The notes under the pieces are model-generated. The model did not search any database, had not been told where the DNA came from, and was given only the letters and a program-made list of their open reading frames with translations. Positions 30,494-41,499 of a stretch of 64,000 nt of DNA are shown one piece after another (position 1 is the first letter of the stretch; every line of letters begins with the position of its first letter). Source of the DNA: Romanomermis culicivorax. Lineage: Eukaryota; Nematoda; Enoplea; Mermithida; Mermithidae. The DNA is taken from contig CAWUHX010000006.1 of the NCBI GenBank assembly GCA_963922205.1, forward strand, positions 1,595,139 through 1,659,138, given 5' to 3'. The translations under genes and the position numbers were made by a program.

Positions 30494-30769
30494 TTATAGC
30501 ATATCGTAGTCTTTACTTTGTTCCATATGTTCCTGGCAAGCTATGACGTTGGAACAATTGCCAATTCGGCACCCGCCCTCGCAATAGCAACCGGTCATGT
30601 CACATTTGTCCAAACCACAATAAGGTGTGGCTTTAGTACAGTCACCGCACAAATGGCCGCAAATAGTGTGACAACATGGGCCGTTCGTAGCTGCGCACAT
30701 TGCGAAATCCGGCACATAATATATTATCGAGAAAATAATAATCACAATGATCCAGAAAGTCGGGCGCAT
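30494..30769 (-). CDS. Small secreted cysteine-rich protein
   Basis: A 91-aa single-exon protein of unknown function. Residues 1 to about 23 form a hydrophobic signal peptide (FWIIVIIIFSIIYYV). The mature part has 13 cysteines in about 65 residues, including an adjacent CC pair and a CYCEGGC segment, so a compact disulfide-rich extracellular fold is likely. A strong acceptor (CTTTTTTCAG on the minus strand, exon start 30830) leaves a 61-nt leader with one short upstream ORF. No family assigned; it could be an excreted effector, defence or cuticle peptide. It is isolated among repeats. No AATAAA seen close downstream. Confidence 0.7.
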   Translation of the reverse strand: MRPTFWIIVIIIFSIIYYVPDFAMCAATNGPCCHTICGHLCGDCTKATPYCGLDKCDMTGCYCEGGCRIGNCSNVIACQEHMEQSKDYDML

Positions 30770-30840
30770 TTCGTTTCATAAAAGAAATTCAATTTCAATC
30801 CGAAGCTCACTAAATGACAATCATTATTATCTGAAAAAAG
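30770..30840 (-). promoter_or_regulatory. Leader and candidate trans-splice acceptor of the Cys-rich gene
   Basis: Minus strand TTCTTTTTTCAG ends at 30831 and the exon would begin at 30830. It has a long polypyrimidine tract and no nearby donor was recognised upstream, so spliced-leader addition is plausible. Confidence 0.45.
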
Positions 30841-31216
30841 AATAACTGAAACTTGCGACAAACTTTTCATTAACAACTTTCAGGAGATTTGATTTCTCAA
30901 TCATATATTTACTGCAATGGAATCAGATGTGAAGTCTACTGTCGCTTCTGATCGTTGGTTAGAATGGATCTTGTGGTTAACGGAAACCATTGCCTCTACC
31001 AAAACCGAAACCCATAAGAGCGAAACAGGAACACTTCTGCATGTTTCCAAGAATAGTTTTTATCATCCGATATCTTCTTGAAACCATAAATATTCGACTT
31101 TTTACTGAACAGCGGTAAGAGCTCTGACCGGTTAGGTACACGATAAAAACTATTTTTAAAGGAAGGAAAAAGCCAACTTTCCAAAATTCTTTTTGTTCCA
31201 AAAATTTCACTCTCGA

Positions 31217-31313
31217 TCAAAAACAGTATTTTTCGTCAATTTGGTGGGGCGTAGCTGTCGACAACTGATTATACATCTGAACCAAATCTCCCCGACAGCA
31301 GTTTTGGCATGTG
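31217..31313 (-). CDS. Possible terminal exon of another Cys-rich peptide gene
   Basis: After an acceptor (AATTTCAG, minus strand) the frame reads T-C-Q-N-C-C-R-G-D and continues to a final Cys-Phe and stop at 31219-31217. Spacing and composition resemble small secreted Cys-rich peptides. A possible upstream exon ends at a GTAGGC donor near 31390, but no signal peptide or start was found. Tentative. Confidence 0.25.
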
Positions 31314-31399
31314 CTGAAATTTATGAAAATCAGTAAGTAGCAAATATAATTGTAAGTTTTCTAAAAAAAATCAATCGAGAGCCTACATTGAAGTTGCAG

Positions 31400-32640
31400 C
31401 GAGGTTCCGGATACAATGAAAACATATTAACTTTATCCAAACAGAATGCGACTTCAGAGATTCCTATAAGTTTTACTGGGAAACTAACCACTTAACTTGT
31501 CGGTTAACTAGCCAAGCGTATAACGCAAAAATGAGCTAATTTAATTAAAATCAGATGAGAGTCTTATTCCGTTATTAGAATTGACAAACTCACACATTAG
31601 TTCGACACCAACAAAGTATCATTTGTCAACCGTGCTATGTAACTGTATTAATAAAATATCTTTTCATGAACGCGAGTGCTAACGGGACTCGCGCTAAAAA
31701 CCCTGGATACCACGCGACGATTTGTAGAGGGCAGGGCGCCAAACCTTTGATTTTTTTGCAATTTTGCGAAATATTCTGTTGCCGCTCAGTCGGTATCAAA
31801 ATGAGAACATAATAATTTCATCAGACCAATATAATGTTTATGTTATGGTAAACTTTCCAAAACGTCAAATTATTAGCCGCGTGACATATAGCTTGGAAAA
31901 CCTAAATGACTGAATTCGAGTGATGGAGGATTTGAACATCCTGTACTTCAGGTTCGTTAGTTATTGGCTATTTTTCATAAAGTAATTACAGGTGCGGTAC
32001 AGAGAATGGTTTTAACTCAATGTTCGGGTTACTATCGCCTCATGCACAGTAAACTGATTCAAATTACCTCATAAAGCTACCGATAAAATTCGGTCCTATG
32101 CACACCTAGAAAATTCCTAGGCTTTGAATCCAACAGTTTTTGAGATTTCAGGTGGTTGTGTTTTCACCTTTTTTACACGTTTTTCCAAATTTTTAGAAAC
32201 CCTGTTGCTTTTAATACCCGGTTTTCATACTTATATAGTTCTTTTCGGGGTACTCTACATCTGTGGTACAATGAGCTTTGTTGTAGGATCAAATAATAAT
32301 TTTCCTCATATCATAGCCAAACATCTAATGATGCAAACAACCAAATTTTTCTTCAAACAAGTCTCGTCGACTGAAGTTTCATTACGCAACAGATGGAGCA
32401 CAAAAAATCGTGCCAAAGAAAATGTACTAGCTTTTCCAAAATACGGGGAAAATTGAAAATGTGTCAAAATGTAAAAATTCGGTGCTGTTTGTTCAAAACT
32501 ATACCCCGGGAATTTAGTCACAATGTTCCAAAGATATCGAAGTAAAAACTTTTGCATTTGTCCAACATGGTAGGCACGACGCAATGCATGGCGAGAAATG
32601 GGGCGGCAGAGTTTTTTCTCCGCCGACCTCCCCAAATGAA
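31400..32640. other. Intergenic, no gene seen
   Basis: AT-rich. Frames such as 32124-32456 (110 codons) and its antisense lack any recognisable domain or splice logic and are considered chance. Confidence 0.35.
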
Positions 32641-33230
32641 GAAAGAAGTCAAAATTTGTTTTTTCATTTCCCCTAGTCGTTTTTTCGCTTAAAAATGCTC
32701 ATAGATGTTTTGAGCTTATTCAAACATTCTTATATTCTTAGAGCCATTAATTCATCAAAATTAAGAAAAAAATTAAAATTTTCTAGATTGAAGTCTAATT
32801 TGCTAGCATAGTGGAATATTTTCCAGTGCAATATCCAAGGGCGTAATGACCTTGAATACGCGTAATCGACTATCAAGGTCTACCAAGAAGCAGATTAATC
32901 TATCCCGCGCGTAGCGCAGGAAAATTTGTTTGAGTGTACCTATCGACATTCTGGAATGTTGAAAAATCAATTTTTCAAACACCCATTTCGTGAATTAGAT
33001 TCAAATTTTCTGTTCAAGGATTAGATTCGGATTTTCTGTTCAAAAATCGTCATTTCCAGAAAGTATCATTTAGAAAATTTTAAACATAGTATTCAATCGT
33101 GAACCTTCATAAATTTAATTGGAAAGCTGTGACTAAGATACCGAAAACTACTTCCAAGAAGCTTTTGATTACCATTTACATTAAGAAAGAATAACAAAAC
33201 CTAAAATGCACCAAAATGCATCTTTTCTAT
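32641..33230 (-). repeat. Diverged R1 repeat copy
   Basis: Shares with the other R1 copies the GTTTTTTCGCTTAAAAATGC phrase, the AATTCATCAAAATTA block and a CGCGCGTAGCGC hairpin near 32906. More diverged than copy 1. Confidence 0.45.
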
Positions 33231-34391
33231 ATCCAACCCCCAAATTTCTTTTCCTTTACCGATTTTTTCAAACCGACAAGTACGATTTTGGGAAAAATTG
33301 GTGGTAGGTGACGTCGCCGCCCGCCAAAAAACACTGGTTTGGACTTTCGCCAAATCAGTGTGTTTTGGCCAAAAAATATCCAGAAATGTAAAAAGTTTGT
33401 TTGGCGCATAAGTGAAATGGCAGAAAAGTTTTTAATATTCGAAGTCAAAAAGTTGGAACAAAAAAATAATTTTTGTGTGCGGAAAAAAATTCGGGTCATT
33501 TGCGCACGATGGAGACGAAGGTTTCCGGGGGAACAACAATGCCTTAGGTCATGGAATAATTCTTGAAAAGATTAATTTCCAAGCGTTCTGGAGTATAGGA
33601 ATTCAACAATTTTTATGGCGCTCCGCGCCGGGAGGAAGGATAAGCCAAATGCAGACCATAATTCTTTATTTAAGCTGATCACGGATTCAGTATGAAATTT
33701 CTAGGCAATTTAGGTTTGTTGCTTTTTTGATATTATTAACTTTGGTTTTCATAATTTGATTTAACAAGCGAAAAAAAGTTGGTCTTTTCTTATTTTTTGA
33801 TAAATTTGTAACTGCAGAAAGATGAGGATGTTAAAATTAGCTCAAAAAGGCACAAATAAAGCATGTGCGAGTATTTTTCAGCAATAAAAACGATTTGGCA
33901 AAAATTTCAAAAAAATTTGACCTTTTTTGCCAAATGCTGTAAAACCACTTAATTTTGGCCTTTCACTTAAAATTGGCCACTTTTCACTTTTTGTTGTTTT
34001 TTTTGCATAAATCAGGATCCAGTGGATATTTTTTCGTGAAATAAAGTTTTTTTAAGCTTGACCATTGTTCTAACACTGCTACGTGTTTATTCAACAACCT
34101 ATGTTTTAACTAGATGTGTAAGACTTTTACAGTAGGTATGTTTTTTGTAACATTTTCTTAGGTTACAAACTTTCTCAGGCGTACCAAATCTAATGGGGTT
34201 TTTCTTGAGCTAATTGCTTGAACTTATACTTTAAATGATGCGCTATCTGATGCAAGATTTCAATTTCGTCTAACTGCATTTGTTTTTGAGAAAATTGCCA
34301 AAAAATTGAAATAATTACAGCTTTTCACCTAACTTTGGCCTGCTCTTGAAATGCTTGGTTTAATGCTTAACAGTTTTTTTAAGCTTCAGCA
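33231..34391. other. Repeat-rich spacer; possible 5' flank of the decayed transposon
   Basis: Contains a GGCGCTCCGCGCC hairpin near 33619. From about 33830 onward it has repeated TTTTGGCC/GGCCACTTTT words, mirrored by AAAAGTGGCCAATG near 37656. This may mark the ends of the transposon whose gene follows. No gene otherwise. Confidence 0.35.
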
Positions 34392-34439
34392 AGCCTAAAA
34401 ACGTAATTACGTAGCTTATTCTAATGAAACTTCGACTTC

Positions 34440-34875
34440 GACCGTCTTGGTCTAGTGGTTATCGCCTCTGACTGATAGGCTCAAGAACCAGGTTCGATTC
34501 CGGGTGTAATCCGAAATTGAATTTCTGGTAGCTGGCCCAGGCAAACACAGCCTTTCATCCTCTTGCGGTAGATACATTGTGTAGGCGAGCTTGGAACGCT
34601 GCTTGCCGAGGTCCACTCAGCCCAGTTAGCATGTTGGCGATAGTGCGGGGAATGAGCAGATGGGCCTATTGCATTATGAGGTAGGTAGCCGATCAAGTCC
34701 TGCTTGTCAGGCAGACGCCAGCCTGTGAAATATGGCCTCCACTAGGCGGTAAAAAGCACCCAAAGAGCGCCTCTCATATAAGGTGGGCACTTGTATGACC
34801 GTACAGTCCTGTAAAGCCTGTCTTTCCGGCTATAGGAAAATAGGTAGGTGTACCCGCAAAAATTTTTAAACAAAA
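34440..34875 (+). mobile_element. tRNA-derived SINE
   Basis: 436 bp with perfect 13-bp target duplications AAACTTCGACTTC (34427-34439 and 34876-34888). The tRNA-like head at about 34440-34511 has pol III boxes A (TGGTCTAGTGG, 34448-34458) and B (GGTTCGATTCC, 34491-34501). An unrelated body follows, ending in a TAGG-rich and A-rich tail. The head resembles Glu/Asp-type tRNAs in box A, but the anticodon arm is decayed. It is inserted in the transposase coding region. Confidence 0.9.
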
Positions 34876-35445
34876 AAACTTCGACTTCTGCTCTTGAAAG
34901 TATAATATGTAATAGTGAAATGAGTATTAATGAAGCTTCGCAAGTCTATTCGATCCCACGGGCTACATTACAGAATAAAATGAAAATGAAACATACGAAT
35001 GCTGTAGGAAAACCGACAGTTTTCAATAAAGAAGATGAAGATTTGATGGTTTCCTATATTTTGCTATGCTCAACATGGGATTTCCCTATGACAAAGCTAG
35101 ATGTTCGTTATCCAGCAAAAGCTTATTTGTATAAGCTTGGCTGATCAATCAATAAATTTAAGAAGAATCTGCCAGCATTTCATTGGATAGAAAAATTTCT
35201 GCATCGTCACTCAGATCGCTTAGCTCAACGTTTAGCAAATAATATAAAAAGAAGCAGAGCCAACATGTCACGAGAAGTTTTAAAGAAATATTTTGACAAA
35301 CTGGAAAAAGAAATTTGTGATATTCCTCCGTCGAATATTTTCAATTATGATGGAACTCATTTTCAAGATGATCCAAAGAAGAAGAAAGTATTAAAAGAGG
35401 AACAGAATACGTTGATCGCATAATGAGTTCGACAAGAACATCAAT

Positions 35446-35878
35446 CATGGTACATATAACGGAGCTCCGAGGTCTGGGGGGGGGGGGGGGGTCGGCCCAC
35501 TTTTTTGGGGCCGGGGGTCAGCAATTCCCAAGGTTTTGGGGGAGGGGTCTCTGAAGGACAAAAATTCGATTTTTTCACGAAAAAAGTCTGAAACGGTTCA
35601 AAAAATGACAATTTTTGTCAAAAAAATGTATTTATGGCGCGAAGCGCCGAGAAAATTGACGGTTTTGACCATTTTTTGTTCAAAAATTGACATTTTTTAT
35701 CAAAAAATTGACATTTTTCAGTATTTTTCCGACTAAAAGTATGAAGGTCCCTAGGGCTACCATATGGCTAGCCACGGGATTGGAAAATCCTGGATCGGTC
35801 ACCCAATGGCTAGCCATATGGTCGACGATTTCTGGGGAGGGGGGTTCCCATAGCACTTAGCCCCCAATTACATGTATG
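35446..35878 (+). mobile_element. G-run MITE of the CATACATGTAA family, copy 1
   Basis: 433 bp with perfect 8-bp duplications ACATCAAT (35438-35445 and 35879-35886). It ends TTACATGTATG; the left end is degraded. It contains a run of about 14 G near 35477 and a GGCGCGAAGCGCC hairpin near 35636. It interrupts the transposase. Confidence 0.85.
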
Positions 35879-37144
35879 ACATCAATCGATGACATCAGGC
35901 AGTCCGGATGATACATTGCTTCCGCCTTATGTTGTCTACAAAGCAAAACATCTATAGAACTCTTGGATCCAGAATAGTCCTAAAAGACCTCCATTGTGTG
36001 CCAATCATTGCTGTCGAAAAGAAACATGGTATAATCGCACAAGTCATGGGTGATTTGATGCAACAAGTTTTACTGATTGGTTCCAGTCTTCTCTTCTACC
36101 TCATTTGAAACAATTGAATGATCCTAAAAGTAGTGCTTGGAGATAATTTATCAAGCCATTTAACATCTGAAGTTCTCAGAGCTTGTAAAGAGAATGATTT
36201 TCACTTTGCCTGTCTTCCACCGAATTCCACACATTTATGTCAGCCGTTGTATGTAGCCTTTTTTGGGCCCTTAAAAAAGCATGGAGAAGCATTCTGGAAG
36301 AATACAAGAAAACGCATGCCAAAGCTGAATGTCTACAAAAATGCGATTTTCCAACTTTGCTGAAAAATTTTCTGATGTAGATTCAATGTCAAATCGAAAG
36401 TAATATGGAATCAGGAATTGCAGCTTGCGGGATATCTCCCTTCAACCCTGATCACGTCTTAAAGAAGGTGTTAGGTACAGAAAATGAACAAGAAACATCT
36501 GCAAATGATAGTATTCTCTCGGAATGTGTGATGGAAATTTTAAAGAAGATGCATTATAATAAAGAAGCAAGGCAGAGAATATAAAAACAATTCAAGTTGA
36601 AGCTGGAAAAAGCATCGCTAGCTTACCCAATTTTTCAGAAGATGAAACTCAACCTTCTACTTCTGCCAAAAAGAAAAAGCAGAAAAAATGCAACTCAGGC
36701 TGAATCTGAATCAGAAATCTCTGAAAATGAAGCTTAATCTTCTCTTCCAAAAAGAAAAACAAGAAAAATGTGAATCAGCTTCAGAAGAAATCACTGAAAA
36801 TGATGATGAAGATGATCGAGGTGGAGAACTTGTTATGTATGTTAATCGATGAGAGCTCTGACACCAAAGTGGATGACTTCTTAGCAGCTGTTGTCTACGA
36901 AGGATAATGGTGGGTTTTTATGGTCAAAGGAGTTTCTAGAGAAGAAAATGATGTCTTCGTCAAAGTCATGCACCCAAATGGCCCACCAAGTTCGTTTCAA
37001 TGGTCTTCAAAAGGAGTTGTTTGTTGGATAAGCATCAGTGATATTATTTACAAGCTTTCCACCGCATCAGTGCCAAAATCCTTACGTGCCTTTGCTTTAG
37101 ATACCGAAACCTCAGATTCCATTGAGCAATTGTTTTTTGATTGA

Positions 37145-37690
37145 AATTTATTGTTGATTATGCTTTAAAATTGATCAGTAATCATCAAATGCAATTATTT
37201 TGATCCATTTGTTATATTATCCAGGTTATACTATCATTTATTTGTTTTGCTGTATCAGACTTGGTTGATTTTGTCCTTAATCCGCAACCAATGGTTGCCA
37301 ATATGTTTTATAACACATTTAATGGCCAATGTTAAGATTACATTGCTCAATCTTGGTGGCCAATGTTGAGATTACATTGCTCAATCTTGGCGGCCAATGT
37401 TAAGATTACATTGCTCATTGCTCAATACAATAATTTTCCGTGCTTTTTCACATACTTTTTTACCAGCCAAGCCAAAGTTAGACGTTCCTTCACTAACTTT
37501 GGACACCCAAGTTTTTTTAAATCTTCAGACTCATGCATCATTGCAATTTATCGTGCTAATAGCATGTTCTGTCTACAGGCATAGTCCGTTGTTTTAAGCT
37601 ATTTTGCAGCTCGTGAAAACGCATGGTTAAAAAGTTGCGTACCGTCAAAGTTCAAAAGTGGCCAATGTTAGGTGGCGTGGCGAAAAGGTC
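37145..37690 (+). repeat. 3' flank of the transposon with a tandem repeat
   Basis: At 37323-37424 a 41-bp unit beginning GGCCAATGTTAAGATTACAT is repeated about 2.5 times. The region also has several GGCCAATG words and ends near AAAAGTGGCCAATGTTAGG (37656), possibly the transposon's right end. No gene. Confidence 0.55.
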
Positions 37691-37719
37691 CAGTAAAGAA
37701 AAAATAGTGGCACTTAGGT

Positions 37720-38360
37720 ATTGAAGAAAAAGAATCCAAATTTCTGTTTGATTGTCTACTTTTTAAATTTCTGTTAGCCATCCGACTGAAAACTCATTGA
37801 ATTCACAGAAAAACCGGATCATTTAATAAAGGTTGAAAAGATTTTTTCTCCAGTGTTCTAAAATATCACATATTTTTTCTGGCTCCAATGCGCCGGGATA
37901 ACTGATTTTGTAAAAATAACTGCCGCGCTGGTTTACGCTTCAAATTATTTGAGTACAATTTCTTTTGATTTTTAATTATAATTAGTAAAATAATGGTGGA
38001 AATTTGTTTGAACTCGTAACGAAATAGAGAAAAGACCACGATAAGTAATCGATATTGTGAGTTGTGACGAAAGAGTGAGCTAAAAATTCATGTTACAACG
38101 TTTAAAATGTCTCAAAATTAGAATTTTGTCGGCGCTCCGCGCGGAACAACTTGCTGTTGCGAGTCTTTTCATTTTTCTCTAAAAATTGTGAAATTCAGTT
38201 TTGATATTCTAAAACTGTCCCGAATTGAATGAAATGCAAAAAATTGATATTCGTCATTTTTTGGATGAAATTGGATGAATTTATCAATAATAGAGTGAGC
38301 AAACAAAAATTCATTTGTGGAACCCAATTTCCACCCATGTTGCACATTACAACCTATCTC
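37720..38360 (+). repeat. R2 repeat, copy 3
   Basis: Has the R2 landmarks TAGAGTGAGCAAACAAAAATTC and TTGCACATTACAACC, plus a GGCGCTCCGCGC hairpin near 38131. Non-coding. Confidence 0.55.
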
Positions 38361-38494
38361 CATACCTGTAAGAGGTCCGACCAGTTGAGGGAGGGTAAAG
38401 CCAAAAATTTGGTGTGGAGATCCCGTTGACCAACTTAGGGGGTCGACATTTGGGTATAGTGTCCCGCAACCCCCCCCCCCAATTACAGGTTATG
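38361..38494 (-). mobile_element. G-run MITE remnant, copy 3
   Basis: Starts CATACCTGTAAGAGG and ends TTACAGGTTATG with a run of about 10 C. It is shortened, and no clear 8-bp duplication is seen. A further isolated CATACCTGTATGG end lies near 38515. Confidence 0.6.
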
Positions 38495-38574
38495 CATACT
38501 TATTCCATACATACCTGTATGGCGACATGTCAACCAGCTGAAGAAGTGGAAAAAATTTTTTTTCAAATCAGGTG

Positions 38575-39470
38575 GCATTTTTAACAACAGCTCCAGCCAG
38601 AGTTTTTTGCACACACCAGCCAAATTTCGGGCTGCGCAACCACATTTTTTCTGTCAAGTTGCACAGTTCAACTTGATGCCTGACTGCCCTTTTGAATAGG
38701 CTATAGGATTTCCTGTCCGGAGATGCATTTTTATGCGTTATAAAATGGAAAATATTGAAAATTTTCTGGCGCGTATTTAATAATTTTTCTATATTATTCC
38801 AGTGCGCAGTTAGGAAATGTCATTCTAGCTAAAGCTTATAGCTTTTAATTATCAACATATTATGGATAAATGTTTGATTCTGTGTTGTTTTTTGGCAAAT
38901 TTAACAAAAGGCAAGCTTTTTCTTGGTTATTTTCCCAAAATTTTTTTGCGATCTTTAAAACCATTTTGACATTTGTATGATTAGAACATTTTGAGTCCCA
39001 GTAGAAACTCTTGCTGGTTGAAGAATCGAAATTCTTGGTCGCTTTCCTCTAGTTTTTGCATTGTAGTCCGTTCAGAAATTTATCGAATTCGCTGAAAAAT
39101 TAAACCTTCCGTCTTGCAGATAAAAGTTGAAAAGATTCATCTCCAAAATCCCAGAAAAATTTTCGGTGCTACGCGCCGAACAAGTTACTCATACCAAACT
39201 TTTCATTTTCTCTTCAAAACTCAAAAAATTGAGGTTTAAAAGCCTAAAACCGACGCGATTCGAATGAAATAGAAAACTAGCTTTTTGTGGTTTTTCCGAT
39301 AAAGTCAAGCTAATTTATTAATTCTAGAGTGAGCAACCAAAATATTATCTGTGCAACCAAAATTTTTCTCCAACTTGTGCATTTCAACCTGGTGTGTGCA
39401 AAAACACCATACTTTCAAATATGGACAATCCACCTAAACAGCTGAAGTATTTTTTTCGCCATGCCGACTT
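38575..39470 (+). repeat. R2 repeat, copy 4
   Basis: Contains the block CCTGTCCGGAGATGCATTTT (38715), shared with 24891, and TAGAGTGAGCAACCAAAATA (39326). A GGTGCTACGCGCC hairpin is near 39171. Non-coding. Confidence 0.55.
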
Positions 39471-39501
39471 CGGGAAAGCTTTCATTCATTCATGGTGTGG
39501 T

Positions 39502-39814
39502 CATACCTGTAATTGTCGAGGGGGGAGGTTGGGGGGGGGGCGGGCAACCCCAAGTTAGTTGAACCCTATATGCAAATTTCGGAACCCCCACCTCCAACTC
39601 GGTCACTCTTATACCCAACCCCCCCCCCCCCAACACGGAAAAATTGGAAAAAATAGGATTTTTTGGCATTTTTTAGGAAAATTTTCGAAATTCTTTCGAC
39701 TTTTATGGGGGGGGGGTTTCGACCCCCCTCCCCAAAATATTGGAAATGTTTGGACCCCCACCCCAAAATTTTGGGTTTACGCTTCCCCAACTGGTCGGAC
39801 CTCTGACAGGTATG
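39502..39814 (+). mobile_element. hAT-like G-run MITE, copy 4
   Basis: 313 bp, CATACCTGTAATTG to GACAGGTATG, with 7/8 matching duplications GGTGTGGT / GGTATGGT. Multiple G or C runs of 8-12. The overlapping open frames on both strands come from the homopolymer-rich repeat and are not genes. Confidence 0.82.
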
Positions 39815-40043
39815 GGTATGGTCACTATTGTTTGTGGTTACCCACCAATTGGAATAAACATGTACTGCTGAACGAACTCTGTGCATGCAAATTGTTTGTT
39901 GTCTATGTTGACAATCGTCTACATTTTGAAAAATCGACGATAATGCGGAAATTGAAAAAACGCGTCGTGATTAAACATTTAATGTGGTACCTATCGTTAT
40001 ATATTGAATAAACAATTATTGTTGCGTAGTTTAGTTTTGCAAG
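39815..40043. other. Spacer, no gene seen
   Basis: Short AT-rich stretch between two MITEs. Nothing recognised. Confidence 0.4.
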
Positions 40044-40444
40044 CATACATGTAATTGGGGGAAGTACTATGGGAACTCCCTCCAAAATCGTCGACCATAT
40101 GGCTAGCCATTGGGCGACCGCCCCCCAGGATTTTCGCTAGCCATATGGTAGCCGTAGGGACCTTCATACTTTTTATCAGAAAAATACTGAAAAATGTCGA
40201 TTTTTGAACGAAAAATGGTAAAAAATGTGAATTTTCTGGGCGCTTCGCGCCCTGAATACATTTTCTCGGTCTTTTTAGGGAAAAATTACTATTTTTTGAA
40301 CTATTTTTCGGACTTTTTTCCTCAAAAAATCGATTCTTTTCCTTGAGAGACCCCTCTCTCCAAAATTTTGGGAATTACTGTCCCCCGGCCCAAAAATAGT
40401 CGCCCGACCTCCCCCCTAGACCTCGGGGCTCCGTTACATGTATG
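40044..40444 (-). mobile_element. G-run MITE of the CATACATGTAA family, copy 2
   Basis: 401 bp, CATACATGTAATTGGG to CGTTACATGTATG, with flanking octamers TTTGCAAG / GGTGCAAG (6/8). It matches the 35446 copy in reverse, including CATATGGCTAGCCA and a GGCGCTTCGCGCC hairpin near 40239. Confidence 0.8.
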
Positions 40445-40570
40445 GGTGCAAGAGCAACTGAAAACGATTTTCATAATATCAACTGAAAAGCTTAAACGAT
40501 GTTTCCAAATTTGACACATAAAAAATAAGTGCATATATTTTTTATTTTTGCAATGTCACCATGCTGATTT

Positions 40571-41035
40571 CAGTCCTGTAAGAGCCACTGCGACCAGTCG
40601 GGTTGGGGGTGGAGGTAAACCCGAAATTTTGACGTCGGGGTCCCGAAATTTCCAAAATTTTGGAGGGGGGGGGTCGAAAATCCTCAGTCAAAAAAGTCGA
40701 AAAAGTTTCGAAAATTTTACCCAAAAAGGCTGAAAAAAGCCACTTTTCCCCCATTTTTCTGAGATCGGGTGGTTGGGTTCATACCTGTAATTGGGGAGGG
40801 GGTTTTACCAACCATATACCCAACCCCCCAGACTTGAAAAAATTGGCAAAAAAGTGCCTTTTTTGGGAAAAATTTCGACTTTTTTCGACCCCCTCCCCCA
40901 AAATGTTGTGTTTATCCCCCCAACTGGTCGGACCTCTTACAGGTATGGTTGGGTTATAGACCAAGTTGGGGGGGGGAGTTCCGACATTTGGGTATAGGGT
41001 TCGACCAAGTTAACGATGAGGGTCCCAACCACTGT
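40571..41035 (+). mobile_element. Older G-run MITE, split by a younger relative
   Basis: The left end CAGTCCTGTAAGAG is a degraded CATACCTGTAAGAG. The right part (40956-41035) has the family's GGGGGGG...TTTGGGTATAGGG segment. Its middle is interrupted by the element at 40780-40947. Confidence 0.6.
40780..40947 (+). mobile_element. hAT-like G-run MITE nested in an older copy
   Basis: 168 bp, CATACCTGTAATTGGG to TTACAGGTATG, with perfect duplications GTTGGGTT (40772-40779 and 40948-40955). Confidence 0.88.
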
Positions 41036-41260
41036 TATTTTTTTCCCCAAAATCGTGCTTTTTTTGAGAAAAATTTTGGGCTCTTTCCCCATTTGGGGAA
41101 GAAAATTTTCGGGATCGGATACAGAAAAGATGCATTGCTGCATTCTAGAAAGTCCAAATGTCAAAATTTCCGGCGCTTGGTGCCGGTTATCACTCCTCAA
41201 ATAATCATTATTTGAGTTATCTAGCTCAGGCACGGGTTTTAGCATATCTACCTTCACTTA

Positions 41261-41464
41261 AGGTAAAGTGGGATGACTTTGATCAGGGGCGACTTTGATC
41301 AGAGTATGGCATTTGATAACTATTTAGAGGTTGTCTACATAGCAAAAATGCCTGCTGATCTCAAAAATTTCTACATAGCAAAAATGACCTGCTGATCTCA
41401 AATAGTTATCAAATGCCATACTCTGATCAAAGTCGCCCCTGATCAAAGTCACCCCACTTTACCT
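41261..41464 (+). mobile_element. Hairpin MITE, Tc1/mariner type
   Basis: 204 bp, AGGTAAAGTGGGATGACTT to its near-perfect reverse, flanked by TA (41259-41260 and 41465-41466). Arms of about 75-80 bp pair almost completely. The loop contains a 40-bp duplicated phrase (CTACATAGCAAAAATG...GCTGATCTCAAA). Confidence 0.9.
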
Positions 41465-41499
41465 TATTATTTAATCTATAATAGTTTGCATCTTCTTAA

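Larger units (their letters stand above)
34392..37144 (+). pseudogene. Decayed pogo/jerky-type transposase, interrupted by a SINE and a MITE
   Basis: Coding remnants of a DNA transposase. The N-terminus reads K-R-N-Y-V at about 34395, is split by the SINE, and resumes at 34877 with a psq-type helix-turn-helix (INEASQVYSIPRATLQNKM). It continues with WDFPMTKLDVRYPAKAYL, then the first catalytic region NIFNYDGTHFQDDP near 35340. After the MITE at 35446-35878 it continues with PPYVVYKAKHLY, then GDNLSSHL near 36140 and LPPNSTHLCQPL near 36225. In the last block the expected catalytic Asp is Tyr. The C-terminal remnant at 36920-37144 looks like an SH3/tudor-like tail. At least one stop (35142) and several frameshifts make it non-functional. 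Confidence 0.85.

Noticed and set aside
32124..32635. 110-codon plus and 109-codon minus frames
   Set aside because: No domain, no splice context, overlapping each other on opposite strands.
34440..34511. A functional tRNA gene
   Set aside because: Boxes A and B are good, but the anticodon arm is decayed and the unit continues into a 360-bp body with 13-bp target duplications, so it is a SINE head.
39559..40011. 150-codon frame with Pro/Gly-rich sequence, and its antisense
   Set aside because: Runs through a G-run MITE; homopolymers create the open frame.
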